Shown piece by piece: positions 26,933-35,096 of a stretch of DNA of 64,000 nucleotides. The stretch is from Bacillota bacterium. Its GTDB lineage: Bacteria; Bacillota; Clostridia; DSM-8532. Under the pieces are notes generated by a model. It did not search any database. It had not been told where the DNA came from and saw nothing but the letters and a program-made list of their open reading frames with translations. Positions within the stretch are counted from its first letter, which is position 1. Each line of letters begins with the position of its first letter. A program made the position numbers and the translations under genes. The stretch is from contig JAEZTB010000060.1 of the NCBI GenBank assembly GCA_023443745.1, forward strand, positions 46,781 to 110,780, given 5' to 3'.

Positions 26933-27835
26933 TTATTGTGACTTCCAGCGAAGCTCAAGTATAAATACTTCCTCTTCCAACCTGGCCTCGATTTTTCCCT
27001 TCATTTTTTCCACCAAGAGCTTTGAAATAGCCAAACCCAATCCGGTGCTTTGATTTCCGCGGGACAAATCCCCCGAATAAAACCGCTCAAAAATCAGTTT
27101 AAGCTCATCCTCTCTCATCCGGCCCTTTTCGTTCCGGAACTGGATAATGCAATCCCCACCCACCCTGTATTGCTTCAGTAAGAAATGGCTTCCGGCGTAT
27201 TTCAAAGCATTCTGAACGAGATTATTCAATATGCGATTGAGCTGTATTCTGTCTGCAATAATCAGGCACTGCTTTTCCTCAAGGGAAACCTCCACATGGA
27301 TATGCTTCTTTTGAAACTCATGATAATAAGCAGCCATTACCTCGGCCAGTGCATTTTGCACATGAATCATATCCAGAAGCAACGGATAGTTATCCCCCTC
27401 GATAGTAGACAATTCATAAAAATCCCGGATAAATCCCTGAAGCAGCCCCGCTCGTTTCCGGACAAGCTCCAGATATTCTACCCGTTCGGTTTCTTTTATC
27501 TGACTGTCTCTCATCAACTCCAGATATCCGATTATTGAAGTCAGCGGAGTTCTAAGGTCATGGGAGATATTTTCGATTTCCTGTCGTATTTGCGTTTCTC
27601 TTCTCTGGTATATGATACGCTCCTGCTGCCGAGCTTCGTAGATGTCGTTGATTCTTTTTATCAACTGCTCCAGCTTCCTATCAGTAGCAAATATCCTTAT
27701 TTGACGGTTTCTTTCAGGGTGTTTTTCTATTTCCTTCATTTGCTCGGTCGTAATGACAATTGCCCGCCGGAGAAAATAGAAACGTGCAGCAAACAGCAAC
27801 GCAAGAATAAGTAAAGCAATACAAAAATACGGCAT
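26933..27835 (-). CDS. Sensor histidine kinase of an ABC-exporter-linked two-component system
   Basis: 300 residues. One membrane segment (about 3-22), a short linker, HisKA with H92 in ISHDLRTPLTS, N-box LNNLVQNALKYA, and G-box STGLGLAISKLL. It has no extracellular sensor domain, as in intramembrane-sensing kinases that detect stimuli through a partner ABC transporter. The permease gene lies 38 bases upstream and the ATPase before that; the OmpR-type regulator at 29714-30451 is its likely partner. AGGAGGTGCAGTAGAAT precedes the ATG. Confidence 0.88.
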   Translation of the reverse strand: MPYFCIALLILALLFAARFYFLRRAIVITTEQMKEIEKHPERNRQIRIFATDRKLEQLIKRINDIYEARQQERIIYQRRETQIRQEIENISHDLRTPLTSIIGYLELMRDSQIKETERVEYLELVRKRAGLLQGFIRDFYELSTIEGDNYPLLLDMIHVQNALAEVMAAYYHEFQKKHIHVEVSLEEKQCLIIADRIQLNRILNNLVQNALKYAGSHFLLKQYRVGGDCIIQFRNEKGRMREDELKLIFERFYSGDLSRGNQSTGLGLAISKLLVEKMKGKIEARLEEEVFILELRWKSQ

Positions 27836-27873
27836 ATTCTACTGCACCTCCTAAAAAGATACTATCATACTAT

Positions 27874-28653
27874 TTACTTTATTTCCTTCTTTCTAAACAT
27901 CAAATATCCGACAACAGATATAAGCAGTGTATGCAGTATGCCTAAGAGCCAATAATAGCGGTAAGCCGACTCTGTATCCCAGATAAACCTCAGCGTATAC
28001 TGCTCCATATCAAAACCAATGGAGTTTATCATATTCCACGGCAAGATTTTTGTTAGATGAGCAAAGAATTTAAAGCGCATTCCCAGGTTGTTGCAGACGA
28101 TGGGAAAAGCCATAATTACGCCAAGAACAGCAGCGCTTGCCCCACCGGTGCTTTCAATAACAAGTGTGAAGCAATTTGTGACAGCGACTGCAAATATAAA
28201 AAGAGGAAGACAAGCAAGTGCTGTAAGAAGTAGAAACTTCAAATGTTCAAACCCTGAGTTTTCCAGCAAGAGATAGCCGCTGGCTACAAAAACGCTTATA
28301 ATGGATACAAAGGCTGTTATAGCATATACAACTTTAACAATTAACTTTCCCAGATAGATAGTTCCTCGGGATATGCCGTAGGAAACGCAATTTTTCAAAG
28401 TGTGGTTGTTATATTCATTACCGGAAGCAATTTCGGATACCATGACGCTAAGTAAAAATACCACAATCATGCCAGAATAAAGATTACCAAAGGCGAAACG
28501 AGTCGTAGCATATTGAAAGCTGCTGTCAGAATGTTTTACAGCTGCTAAAACCACATTCATACTAAGCAGCAGGAGAGAACATATCCCGATGAACCAGTAA
28601 GTCCATTTGTAGCGCAATAAGCGATAAAACTCACTTTGAATATATCTAAGCAT
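27874..28653 (-). CDS. ABC-2 type exporter permease
   Basis: 259 residues with about six hydrophobic segments, starting MLRYIQSEFYRLLRYKWTYW, typical of ABC-2 permeases of the lantibiotic-immunity or bacitracin-resistance type. It contains the common FLLSVMVSEIASGNEYNNHTLKN loop. Its start overlaps the end of the ATPase gene by 8 bases, so the two are translationally coupled and form the transporter. The substrate is probably an antimicrobial peptide or similar cell-envelope stressor, inferred from the linked two-component system. Confidence 0.82.
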   Translation of the reverse strand: MLRYIQSEFYRLLRYKWTYWFIGICSLLLLSMNVVLAAVKHSDSSFQYATTRFAFGNLYSGMIVVFLLSVMVSEIASGNEYNNHTLKNCVSYGISRGTIYLGKLIVKVVYAITAFVSIISVFVASGYLLLENSGFEHLKFLLLTALACLPLFIFAVAVTNCFTLVIESTGGASAAVLGVIMAFPIVCNNLGMRFKFFAHLTKILPWNMINSIGFDMEQYTLRFIWDTESAYRYYWLLGILHTLLISVVGYLMFRKKEIK

Positions 28654-29569
28654 GATTTTTCCCTCCTACTAACCCAATAAAATAGTTTTCAAGATTGATC
28701 TCTTTCACCGTAATGGAATTAAGCCCCACTCCATGATTCACTGCCAGCTCACTGATTAGCGCCGGCTGATCCAGCTTCTCAAATATGTGAATGGCATAAT
28801 CCGGTGTTACCTTATAGGAGGTTAAACCCAATTCCCTTTCAAGCAGAGCCGTCATTGCTTCAACCTTCTCCACCCGGAGCTCAAGGTATTTACCACATTC
28901 CTTTGACAGCTGGTCATTGGATATTTGCTTAACCATCCTTCCTTCGTGAATAAACCCATAAAATGTCGCCAGATTGCTAAGCTCAGACAAAATATGGCTT
29001 GAAATGAGGATTGTAATATTTTTCTCGCGGTTTAAGCGCAGTAAAAGATTGCGTATTTCAACAATGCCAAAGGGGTCCAAGCCGTTAATAGGCTCATCCA
29101 GAAGCAATAGCTCCGGTTTGTTCATAAGTGCCAGAGCAAGCCCAAGCCTTTGCTTCATGCCAAGGGAAAAGCTTTTATATTTCTTATTACCGGTATCAGC
29201 CAAGCCTACTTCATTTAAAACTTCCTCCACACAATGCTTTCCAGGAATCCCGCGCTGGATGCGATAGTATTCCAGATTCTGTGCTGCTGTCATATAGGAA
29301 TAAAAACAGGGTTCCTCAATGATTGCTCCGATCCTCTTCCTTTCTTTGTTTAAAGACTTGATGGAGGTCGAATCGAATAAAGACAGCTCCCCTATGGTTG
29401 CAAAGGTCTGACCTGAAATAATCCTTATCAGGGTTGTTTTGCCCGCACCGTTTTTGCCTACCAGTCCGTAAATTTCACCCTGCTTCAGTTCCATATTAAT
29501 ATTGCTCAGGGCAGTAGTGTGCGCATATTTTTTTGTAAGATTTTTGGTTGCTAAAATAACTTCCCTCAC
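28646..29569 (-). CDS. ABC transporter ATP-binding protein
   Basis: 307 residues of the BcrA/LanF type. Walker A GKNGAGKTT near 38, signature SLGMKQRLGLA near 133, Walker B LLLLDEP near 155, and a C-terminal extension of about 90 residues. GTG start: AAAGGAG precedes GTG by seven bases, and the overlapping ATG is out of frame. Coupled to the permease gene downstream. It lies 144 bases after the response regulator, with an inverted repeat in the gap that may be the regulator's binding site. Confidence 0.9.
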   Translation of the reverse strand: MREVILATKNLTKKYAHTTALSNINMELKQGEIYGLVGKNGAGKTTLIRIISGQTFATIGELSLFDSTSIKSLNKERKRIGAIIEEPCFYSYMTAAQNLEYYRIQRGIPGKHCVEEVLNEVGLADTGNKKYKSFSLGMKQRLGLALALMNKPELLLLDEPINGLDPFGIVEIRNLLLRLNREKNITILISSHILSELSNLATFYGFIHEGRMVKQISNDQLSKECGKYLELRVEKVEAMTALLERELGLTSYKVTPDYAIHIFEKLDQPALISELAVNHGVGLNSITVKEINLENYFIGLVGGKNHA

Positions 29570-29610
29570 TTCATTTCTCCTTTCGGTGGCAATTTATCGT
29601 CTTATTGTTC

Positions 29611-29642
29611 TATGGACAGACGATATATGCGTTTTGTCCATA
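29611..29642. promoter_or_regulatory. Inverted repeat TATGGACA-N16-TGTCCATA, candidate operator
   Basis: A perfect 8-base inverted repeat (29611-29618 and 29635-29642), about 40-70 bases upstream of the ABC ATPase start, in the only sizeable gap of this cluster. Suggests a regulated internal promoter for the exporter genes. Confidence 0.4.
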
Positions 29643-29713
29643 CCCATCATTTTAGGGAATTTATCTTAACAAGTACTTAATAAAGATTAAAGAAAGTATA
29701 AAGATTGGGGTGA

Positions 29714-30451
29714 TTACTCGTTATCTATTTTAAATCCGATACCCCAAACAGTTTTAATATAAGATGTGTCGTCAAACTCCTTGATCTTTTTGCGCAGGTT
29801 GCTGATGTGGACATTGATAGTATTATCCTCTCCATAATATCCTGACTTCCAGATATCCTGATAGAGCTGTGCCTTTGTAAAGACGCGGTCGGGGAATTGC
29901 AGCAGCTTTGAAAGTATGTCAAATTCATGGGATGTGAGGGATAGCATGTTTCCTTGGACATAGACCTCCCTTGACGCAGGTTTTAACGTCAGTTGCTTGA
30001 ATACAAATGCGGAACAAGGGCAGGGGTCCAGGTTCCTCGCACCATCATTAAGTTCTGCAAGGGACAATGAGCCTTGGCCCCTGTCCCAGCTTCTTCTTAA
30101 AACTGCATCCACCCGCGCGAGAACCTCATCCTTCTCGAAGGGCTTTGTAATGTAATCATCAGCACCGTTTTTCAACGCCCTTACCTTGTCTTCCAGACCG
30201 CTTTTTGCGGATATGACAATGACAGGAGTATGCTCCTTCTTCCTTATCTCTATAAGAAGATCTTCACCTGAAATGCCTGGGATCATCAGATCCAGAAGGA
30301 TAAGATTAAAGGCATCCAGTGTTAGCAGCAGCTTTGCCTCAGTTCCGGAAAAAGCACCTACAGTTTGATAACCTTCACCTTCAAGGTAACGGCAAAGAAT
30401 ATGGTTGATATCACTATTGTCTTCCACTACCAGTATTTTTACCTGCTTCAT
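29714..30451 (-). CDS. OmpR-family response regulator
   Basis: 245 residues. Receiver with ED acidic pair at 10-11, phosphoacceptor D54 in ILLDLMIPG, and K in TKPFEKD. C-terminal winged helix with LTSHEFDILSKLL and NTINVHISNLRKKI. A slightly long linker (about residues 124-150, GQGSLSLAELNDGARN) separates the domains. It should be phosphorylated by the kinase at 26933-27835 and regulate the ABC exporter genes between them. A tetraloop hairpin sits directly upstream of its ribosome binding site. Confidence 0.9.
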   Translation of the reverse strand: MKQVKILVVEDNSDINHILCRYLEGEGYQTVGAFSGTEAKLLLTLDAFNLILLDLMIPGISGEDLLIEIRKKEHTPVIVISAKSGLEDKVRALKNGADDYITKPFEKDEVLARVDAVLRRSWDRGQGSLSLAELNDGARNLDPCPCSAFVFKQLTLKPASREVYVQGNMLSLTSHEFDILSKLLQFPDRVFTKAQLYQDIWKSGYYGEDNTINVHISNLRKKIKEFDDTSYIKTVWGIGFKIDNE

Positions 30452-30462
30452 AGCTTACTCCC

Positions 30463-30492
30463 AGGCTTTTGCATTTTTCAATGCAAAAGCCT
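30463..30492 (-). other. 13-bp GAAA-tetraloop hairpin in the regulator leader
   Basis: On the minus strand AGGCTTTTGCATT-GAAA-AATGCAAAAGCCT forms a perfect 13-bp stem with a GNRA tetraloop, immediately followed by GGGAGTAAGCT and the ATG at 30451. It has no T run, so it is not an ordinary terminator. Confidence 0.6.
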
Positions 30493-30541
30493 CACGTTCA
30501 AGAGATATCTTTTTCTTTTAAGATAATTGTACCATGGAATA

Positions 30542-30579
30542 AAGCGGAGACCTATCAATGACTAAATAGGTCTCCGCTT
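30542..30579 (-). terminator. Hairpin after the solute-binding lipoprotein gene
   Basis: Perfect 14-bp stem AAGCGGAGACCTAT / ATAGGTCTCCGCTT (30542-30555 and 30566-30579), about 43 bases past the stop codon at 30622. Only a short T-rich tract follows on the minus strand. Confidence 0.6.
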
Positions 30580-30621
30580 AGTTATGCGTCGTTATATGCC
30601 GGCCTTATTCCGTCAAACGCC

Positions 30622-32268
30622 TTATTTGATGCCCAGCTCTGCGGCCTTTGCGTTCACTTCCTCTATCATCTGATTTAAACCCTTCGCCTCATATTCCTTT
30701 ACAACATCGTTCCACATCTTGTCGACAGGCTCCTTGCCCATCATGATTTTCAGTATGAAATCGGCAGGGAATACGGCGAATTTGTCCTTTGCGGGTGTTG
30801 ACATATAAGTCAGCTTTGGTTCAAAATCGAATATCTTCGTGTTTGCCTTGACATACTCCATGTCAGCTATGGCTGCTTTTAATACGTCCGGATCCAATGT
30901 GAAGTTATTGGGGTTATACTGGAACTGATTGTCGTATTCGACCAGAGTTATGAATTCCTCCATGCTCGGCTGCTTCTTTTTCAGCTCTTCCGTGGGAGTT
31001 ATAATCTTAACCTTATCTCCATCCTTGGTGTAATCCACTCCCTTGACGCCGAATCTGTAAGCTTCCTTAACATCAGGCTGCAATAGATAATTATAGAGTC
31101 TCATAATACGATCCATCTTTTTATCATCGACCGTGCCACTGAAATAGCTTTCAGACCAGAATGTCCTGAATACGGGATGATATCTGTTTCCGTCGGGTGC
31201 CGGGAAGTATTTGGCCTGTTTGACTGCGTCAAAAATCGGAATGTCCGGGTACAGCTTTTTCCATCTACCCAAAACCTTGCTGTTGAAATTATTATAATTC
31301 ACCTGAAGAATGGCCGCAGCTCTGCCTGACGCAAACTTGTCATAGCCCTCCTGACCCTTTACCAGTGCTATGTCCTTGTCGATAAGACCCTGCTCATACA
31401 TATCTCTTGCATTTTGCAGTGAAGCCAATGAATTTTTGGAGAAGATAGCAGGTATAAATTTACCGTCTTCCTTTATCCATTTGAAATCGCTTCCGCTGCC
31501 ATCGCTGTTTGCAGCAGGGTTACTGAACATATAGAAGAAGCCGTCGATCTGTTTTACATTTACGGCGGTTAAGCCACCGATCTTCTTACCCTCCGGATCC
31601 TTCTGTACTATGGCCTTCAGCATGGCATTAAACTCATCCCAGGTTTCCGGTTCTTTTGTTATACCGGCCTTCTGAGCCAGATCCCAGCGGTAGAACACCA
31701 CTCTGTCATGGGCGCAGTAGTCCAAGGAATCATACAATCCGCGTGGCACACAGTATAATTTGCCGTCTGTCTTCATTGCCTGTATATCGGGATTGTTCAT
31801 GTACTTTTGGAGGACAGGATATGGAGAAAGGTCGTCGGGCAGAGCCTTTACAACACCTTGGCTCATCCAGGCCCTGCTGTATTGCGTACCTACGGCGTCG
31901 ATCGAAAAGACATCAGGCAATTGACTCGAAGCAGCCCACATCTGAATTTTCTCGCTATAGTCGTCCCAGGTGATGTTAATCGGCTTGATTGTAATGTTGA
32001 GATCCTGATAAAGCTTCTGAATGAATTGATCCTGTGCGGCATTTGCTAATTGGGATTCAATATCCCACAGAGCAATGCTTATTTCCATTTTGTCCTTCAG
32101 CGGATCCTCCGCTGCAGTCGGTTTATTCTCCGACGACTTATCCGTCGCCTGCTGCACAGGGGTTCCGGTGGCCCCGGTCGGCCCGGCGGTATTACCACAG
32201 GCTGCCATTATACCCGCTATCATAGCAATGCTGAGAAGTAGGGCCATCATGGTTTTTACTTTTTTCAT
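30622..32268 (-). CDS. Sugar ABC transporter solute-binding lipoprotein (LplA-like)
   Basis: 548 residues. A lipoprotein signal ends at MAAC with C24, then a Gly/Thr/Ala-rich linker, then a large family 1 extracellular solute-binding fold (KMEISIALWDIESQL, LPDVFSIDAVG, KADLAQKAG-like WDLAQKAGITKEPETWDEF). It belongs to the LplA/YtcQ type that works with LplB and LplC permeases for oligosaccharide uptake. Last gene of the cluster yesM-yesN-lplB-lplC-lplA-like. The ATG at 32268 follows GGAGGAGGATTGTTGTA. Substrate not identifiable; polygalacturonan or other plant-derived oligosaccharides are typical of the family. Confidence 0.88.
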   Translation of the reverse strand: MKKVKTMMALLLSIAMIAGIMAACGNTAGPTGATGTPVQQATDKSSENKPTAAEDPLKDKMEISIALWDIESQLANAAQDQFIQKLYQDLNITIKPINITWDDYSEKIQMWAASSQLPDVFSIDAVGTQYSRAWMSQGVVKALPDDLSPYPVLQKYMNNPDIQAMKTDGKLYCVPRGLYDSLDYCAHDRVVFYRWDLAQKAGITKEPETWDEFNAMLKAIVQKDPEGKKIGGLTAVNVKQIDGFFYMFSNPAANSDGSGSDFKWIKEDGKFIPAIFSKNSLASLQNARDMYEQGLIDKDIALVKGQEGYDKFASGRAAAILQVNYNNFNSKVLGRWKKLYPDIPIFDAVKQAKYFPAPDGNRYHPVFRTFWSESYFSGTVDDKKMDRIMRLYNYLLQPDVKEAYRFGVKGVDYTKDGDKVKIITPTEELKKKQPSMEEFITLVEYDNQFQYNPNNFTLDPDVLKAAIADMEYVKANTKIFDFEPKLTYMSTPAKDKFAVFPADFILKIMMGKEPVDKMWNDVVKEYEAKGLNQMIEEVNAKAAELGIK

Positions 32269-32326
32269 TACAACAATCCTCCTCCATTTTTTCATTTATA
32301 ACTTAAAGCACAACATGCTTCAAAGC

Positions 32327-33223
32327 CTATTCCTTAATGGAGCCTATCATTATTCCCTTGGCAAAATGCTTTTGAAGGAAGGGATATATACAAAGGATCG
32401 GTATAGCGGAAATAACTATCGTTGCCATCTGAGTAGTCTGGATGTATATACTGGTCGAGCCGTCTATAACAGCCTGAGCGGATGAGCTTAGCTGAGTATT
32501 GAAGTTAATCAGCATCTCACGTAAGAATATCTGGAGCGGATACTTTTTCGTCTCATTTACAAATATAAGCGCATACCACCAATCGTTCCACCTATCAACA
32601 GCGTAAAATAGAATAAAAGTCGCAATAAAAGGCTTTGATATGGGGATTATTATTTTCACCAGTATGTACAGATCGTTGGCTCCGTCAATTTTAGCCGATT
32701 CTTCAATGCTCTCCGGTATGGTGCGGAAATAATTCTTCATGATAATCAGATAGGTCGTCGTCACCCCGGCCGGAATGATCATTGAGAAAAGGCTGTTTAC
32801 CAAGCCCAGCGAGTTTATCACAAGATAATAGGGAATCAGCCCGCCATTACAGAACATGGTGAACAGGATGGCTCCGAGAAAGAAGTTTCTTCCCGGCATT
32901 CCTTTTTTGGATAGAGCGTAAGCGCCTGTAACGGAAAGCAGCATATTAAACACGGTACCGATTAATGTGACAAGGACGGAAACACCAAAGGAATTATAAA
33001 ATGTCTTTTCCTTCAAGAGATTTATATAGCCTGTAAAGTCGATACTATAGGGTAAAATATACAGGGTGTGCTCCGACAGAGCTTCAATACTGGCAAATGA
33101 CACAATCAGAACATTATAAAACGGGAAGAGTGTCACAACCGCAACAATCGTCAATATGACCATTAAAACAATCGAACCGATGTTTATTGTTTTTCTGCCT
33201 CTCAAGTCTTTTTTCAATCCCAT
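32327..33223 (-). CDS. Sugar ABC transporter permease (LplC/YtcP-like)
   Basis: 298 residues, carbohydrate uptake transporter family 1 permease of the MalG type. Six hydrophobic segments, with the EAA loop IPESIEESAKIDGANDLYIL that docks the ATPase. The C-terminus FLQKHFAKGIMIGSIKE matches the LplC subfamily. The ATG at 33223 has GGAGGG upstream. Functions with the LplB-like permease 25 bases upstream and the lipoprotein downstream. No ATPase gene is present, as usual for this family, which borrows a shared MsmX-type ATPase. Confidence 0.9.
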   Translation of the reverse strand: MGLKKDLRGRKTINIGSIVLMVILTIVAVVTLFPFYNVLIVSFASIEALSEHTLYILPYSIDFTGYINLLKEKTFYNSFGVSVLVTLIGTVFNMLLSVTGAYALSKKGMPGRNFFLGAILFTMFCNGGLIPYYLVINSLGLVNSLFSMIIPAGVTTTYLIIMKNYFRTIPESIEESAKIDGANDLYILVKIIIPISKPFIATFILFYAVDRWNDWWYALIFVNETKKYPLQIFLREMLINFNTQLSSSAQAVIDGSTSIYIQTTQMATIVISAIPILCIYPFLQKHFAKGIMIGSIKE

Positions 33224-33248
33224 TATTCCCTCCGAAAAAACGATAGTA

Positions 33249-34205
33249 TCAGAACAAACCCTGTTCCCCCGACTTTTTAACCGCAAAATTGGCCAAAGAT
33301 ATCAAAATGAGATTAATAACCGATTTAAGAGATCCCAGCGCAGTCATATACCCGAAATTTGCGCCTGTCGTAAAGGTTGTGCGGTAGATGTACGTGTCGA
33401 TGGTATCAGCAACACCGTACACCGGCGCGTTATATAGATTGAATATCTGATCAAAGCTGGATCCTACGTTCAACATCTGACCCACCGTCAGAATGAGCAG
33501 TATAGCTACCGTCGGTCTTATACCCGGCCAAGTGATATGTACTATTTTTTGCCACCGCCCCGCGCCGTCGATTTCCGCAGCCTCATAAAGCTCCTGCCCT
33601 ATATTCGCCAGGGCGGCCAGATATATGATGGAATCCCATCCCATTTCCTTCCATATGTGGGTGACGTACAGGACAGGTCTGAAAACCGTGGGGTTGGATA
33701 AAAAGCTGTTCGTGCTCCCTCCCAACGCGTATATTAATTGGTTGACCACTCCGCTCTCTCCAAGAATATTTTTAATTATTCCTGCCAATACCACCCAGGA
33801 AATGAAATGCGGGAAAGTAAATACTGTCTGAAATACTCTTTTAGCCCTGCTTCTTGTTATTTCGTTAAGAGCAATGGCCAGTATTATCGGCGTTGGGAAG
33901 TGGAATAAAAGTTTGCCCAGACTTATGATGATGGTATTTTTAAACGCCTTTATGAATTGAAAATCCGAAAGTATTTCCTTGAAATGCATGAAGCCAACCC
34001 ATGGGCTTCCGAGTATTCCTTTATTATAGTGATAGTTTTTAAACGCCAAAGAGATCCCATACATCGGAGCATAACTGAAAACAATATACCAGATAACAAC
34101 AGGGATGAGCATCAAGTAAAAATACCTGTAGTACCAAATTGCAGCCATTAAGCCCGATCTCCCGGCTGATAGGCTTCTCTTTCCACCAATTCCCTGTGCT
34201 TTCAT
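33249..34205 (-). CDS. Sugar ABC transporter permease (LplB/YteP-like)
   Basis: 318 residues, MalF-type permease of the LplB subfamily. Starts with a hydrophobic region WYYRYFYLMLIPVVIWYIVFSYAPMYG characteristic of the subfamily (shown in part), and carries the EAA loop QELYEAAEIDGAGRWQKIVHI. Partner of the LplC-like permease. GGGGGCAGTA precedes the ATG. It follows the yesMN-like genes by 141 bases, a gap that probably holds the promoter they control, though I see no strong consensus boxes. Confidence 0.9.
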   Translation of the reverse strand: MKAQGIGGKRSLSAGRSGLMAAIWYYRYFYLMLIPVVIWYIVFSYAPMYGISLAFKNYHYNKGILGSPWVGFMHFKEILSDFQFIKAFKNTIIISLGKLLFHFPTPIILAIALNEITRSRAKRVFQTVFTFPHFISWVVLAGIIKNILGESGVVNQLIYALGGSTNSFLSNPTVFRPVLYVTHIWKEMGWDSIIYLAALANIGQELYEAAEIDGAGRWQKIVHITWPGIRPTVAILLILTVGQMLNVGSSFDQIFNLYNAPVYGVADTIDTYIYRTTFTTGANFGYMTALGSLKSVINLILISLANFAVKKSGEQGLF

Positions 34206-34346
34206 TACTGCCCCCTGTTATACTTTATGGTTTAACTTTAGCATGGGGCAAATCAAAAATGTATGGAGAAATGCCGTTATTGAATTGTAAAATCCGTACA
34301 TGTTTGGCCTCAAAGAAGAAAAAATGACATATGAGTATACGGAAAA

Positions 34347-35093
34347 TTACATAGCGGATTCGGATCTATACTGGCTCGGCGTTTTCCCTGTCACCTTTTT
34401 GAATATTTTAGTGAAATAGAAGTAATCAGTATAGCCTGATTTTTCACTTATCTGCTGGACGGGCATATCGGTTTCCCTTAACAGTTGAGATGCGTAATCC
34501 ACCCTGAGTTTTGTCAGATACTCGATAAAGCTCAAGCCTACCTCCCTTTTAAAAACTCGGCTAAGGTAGTCGGGATTTACGAATAATTGACGTGAAACGC
34601 TATGTATTGATATTCTTTCGCAGAAATTGGCATTGACATAATCAACGAGCTCATTCACGGTTTTGCTCCTCGCCGCGCCTGGCTGCACACCCGCTTTGAC
34701 GCCGGTATGATCAGAACAATGCGGCTTCCTGGCATCCACTTTTTTCAGGCAGCTCAATATCTCCGTTTCATCAAAGGGCTTCAGGCAATATCCCACAGCG
34801 CCGTAATTCAAGGCCTTCTGGGCGTAGGCAAATTCCGCATAGCCGCTGGCAACTATGAAAGCAATATCCAAGCCCAAATCATTTACCTTTTTTATAAGCT
34901 CCAGACCATTCATGTCAGGCATCCTGATATCGGTAAAAACTATATCGGGGGCCTCTTTCACGATGATACCCAGGGCCTCTATACCGCTGTAGGCCTGCCC
35001 CATGACCCTGCACCCTGCAGCTTCCCAATCTATGATAGTTTTCAGGCTCTCTACAACCCAGACCTCGTCATCAACCAAAAGCACCCTTAGCAT
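34347..35093 (-). CDS. YesN-like AraC-type response regulator
   Basis: 248 residues. Receiver (DD 8-9, phosphoacceptor D55 in FTDIRMPDMNG, K in LKPFDE) joined by a short linker to an AraC-type double helix-turn-helix (VSRQLFVNPDYLSRVFKREVG, then TDYFYFTKIFKKVTGKTPSQYR). It is shorter than most YesN proteins because the middle region is missing. It lies three bases after the YesM-like kinase and upstream of the sugar ABC genes it probably activates. Confidence 0.92.
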   Translation of the reverse strand: MLRVLLVDDEVWVVESLKTIIDWEAAGCRVMGQAYSGIEALGIIVKEAPDIVFTDIRMPDMNGLELIKKVNDLGLDIAFIVASGYAEFAYAQKALNYGAVGYCLKPFDETEILSCLKKVDARKPHCSDHTGVKAGVQPGAARSKTVNELVDYVNANFCERISIHSVSRQLFVNPDYLSRVFKREVGLSFIEYLTKLRVDYASQLLRETDMPVQQISEKSGYTDYFYFTKIFKKVTGKTPSQYRSESAM

Positions 35094-35096
35094 GTT

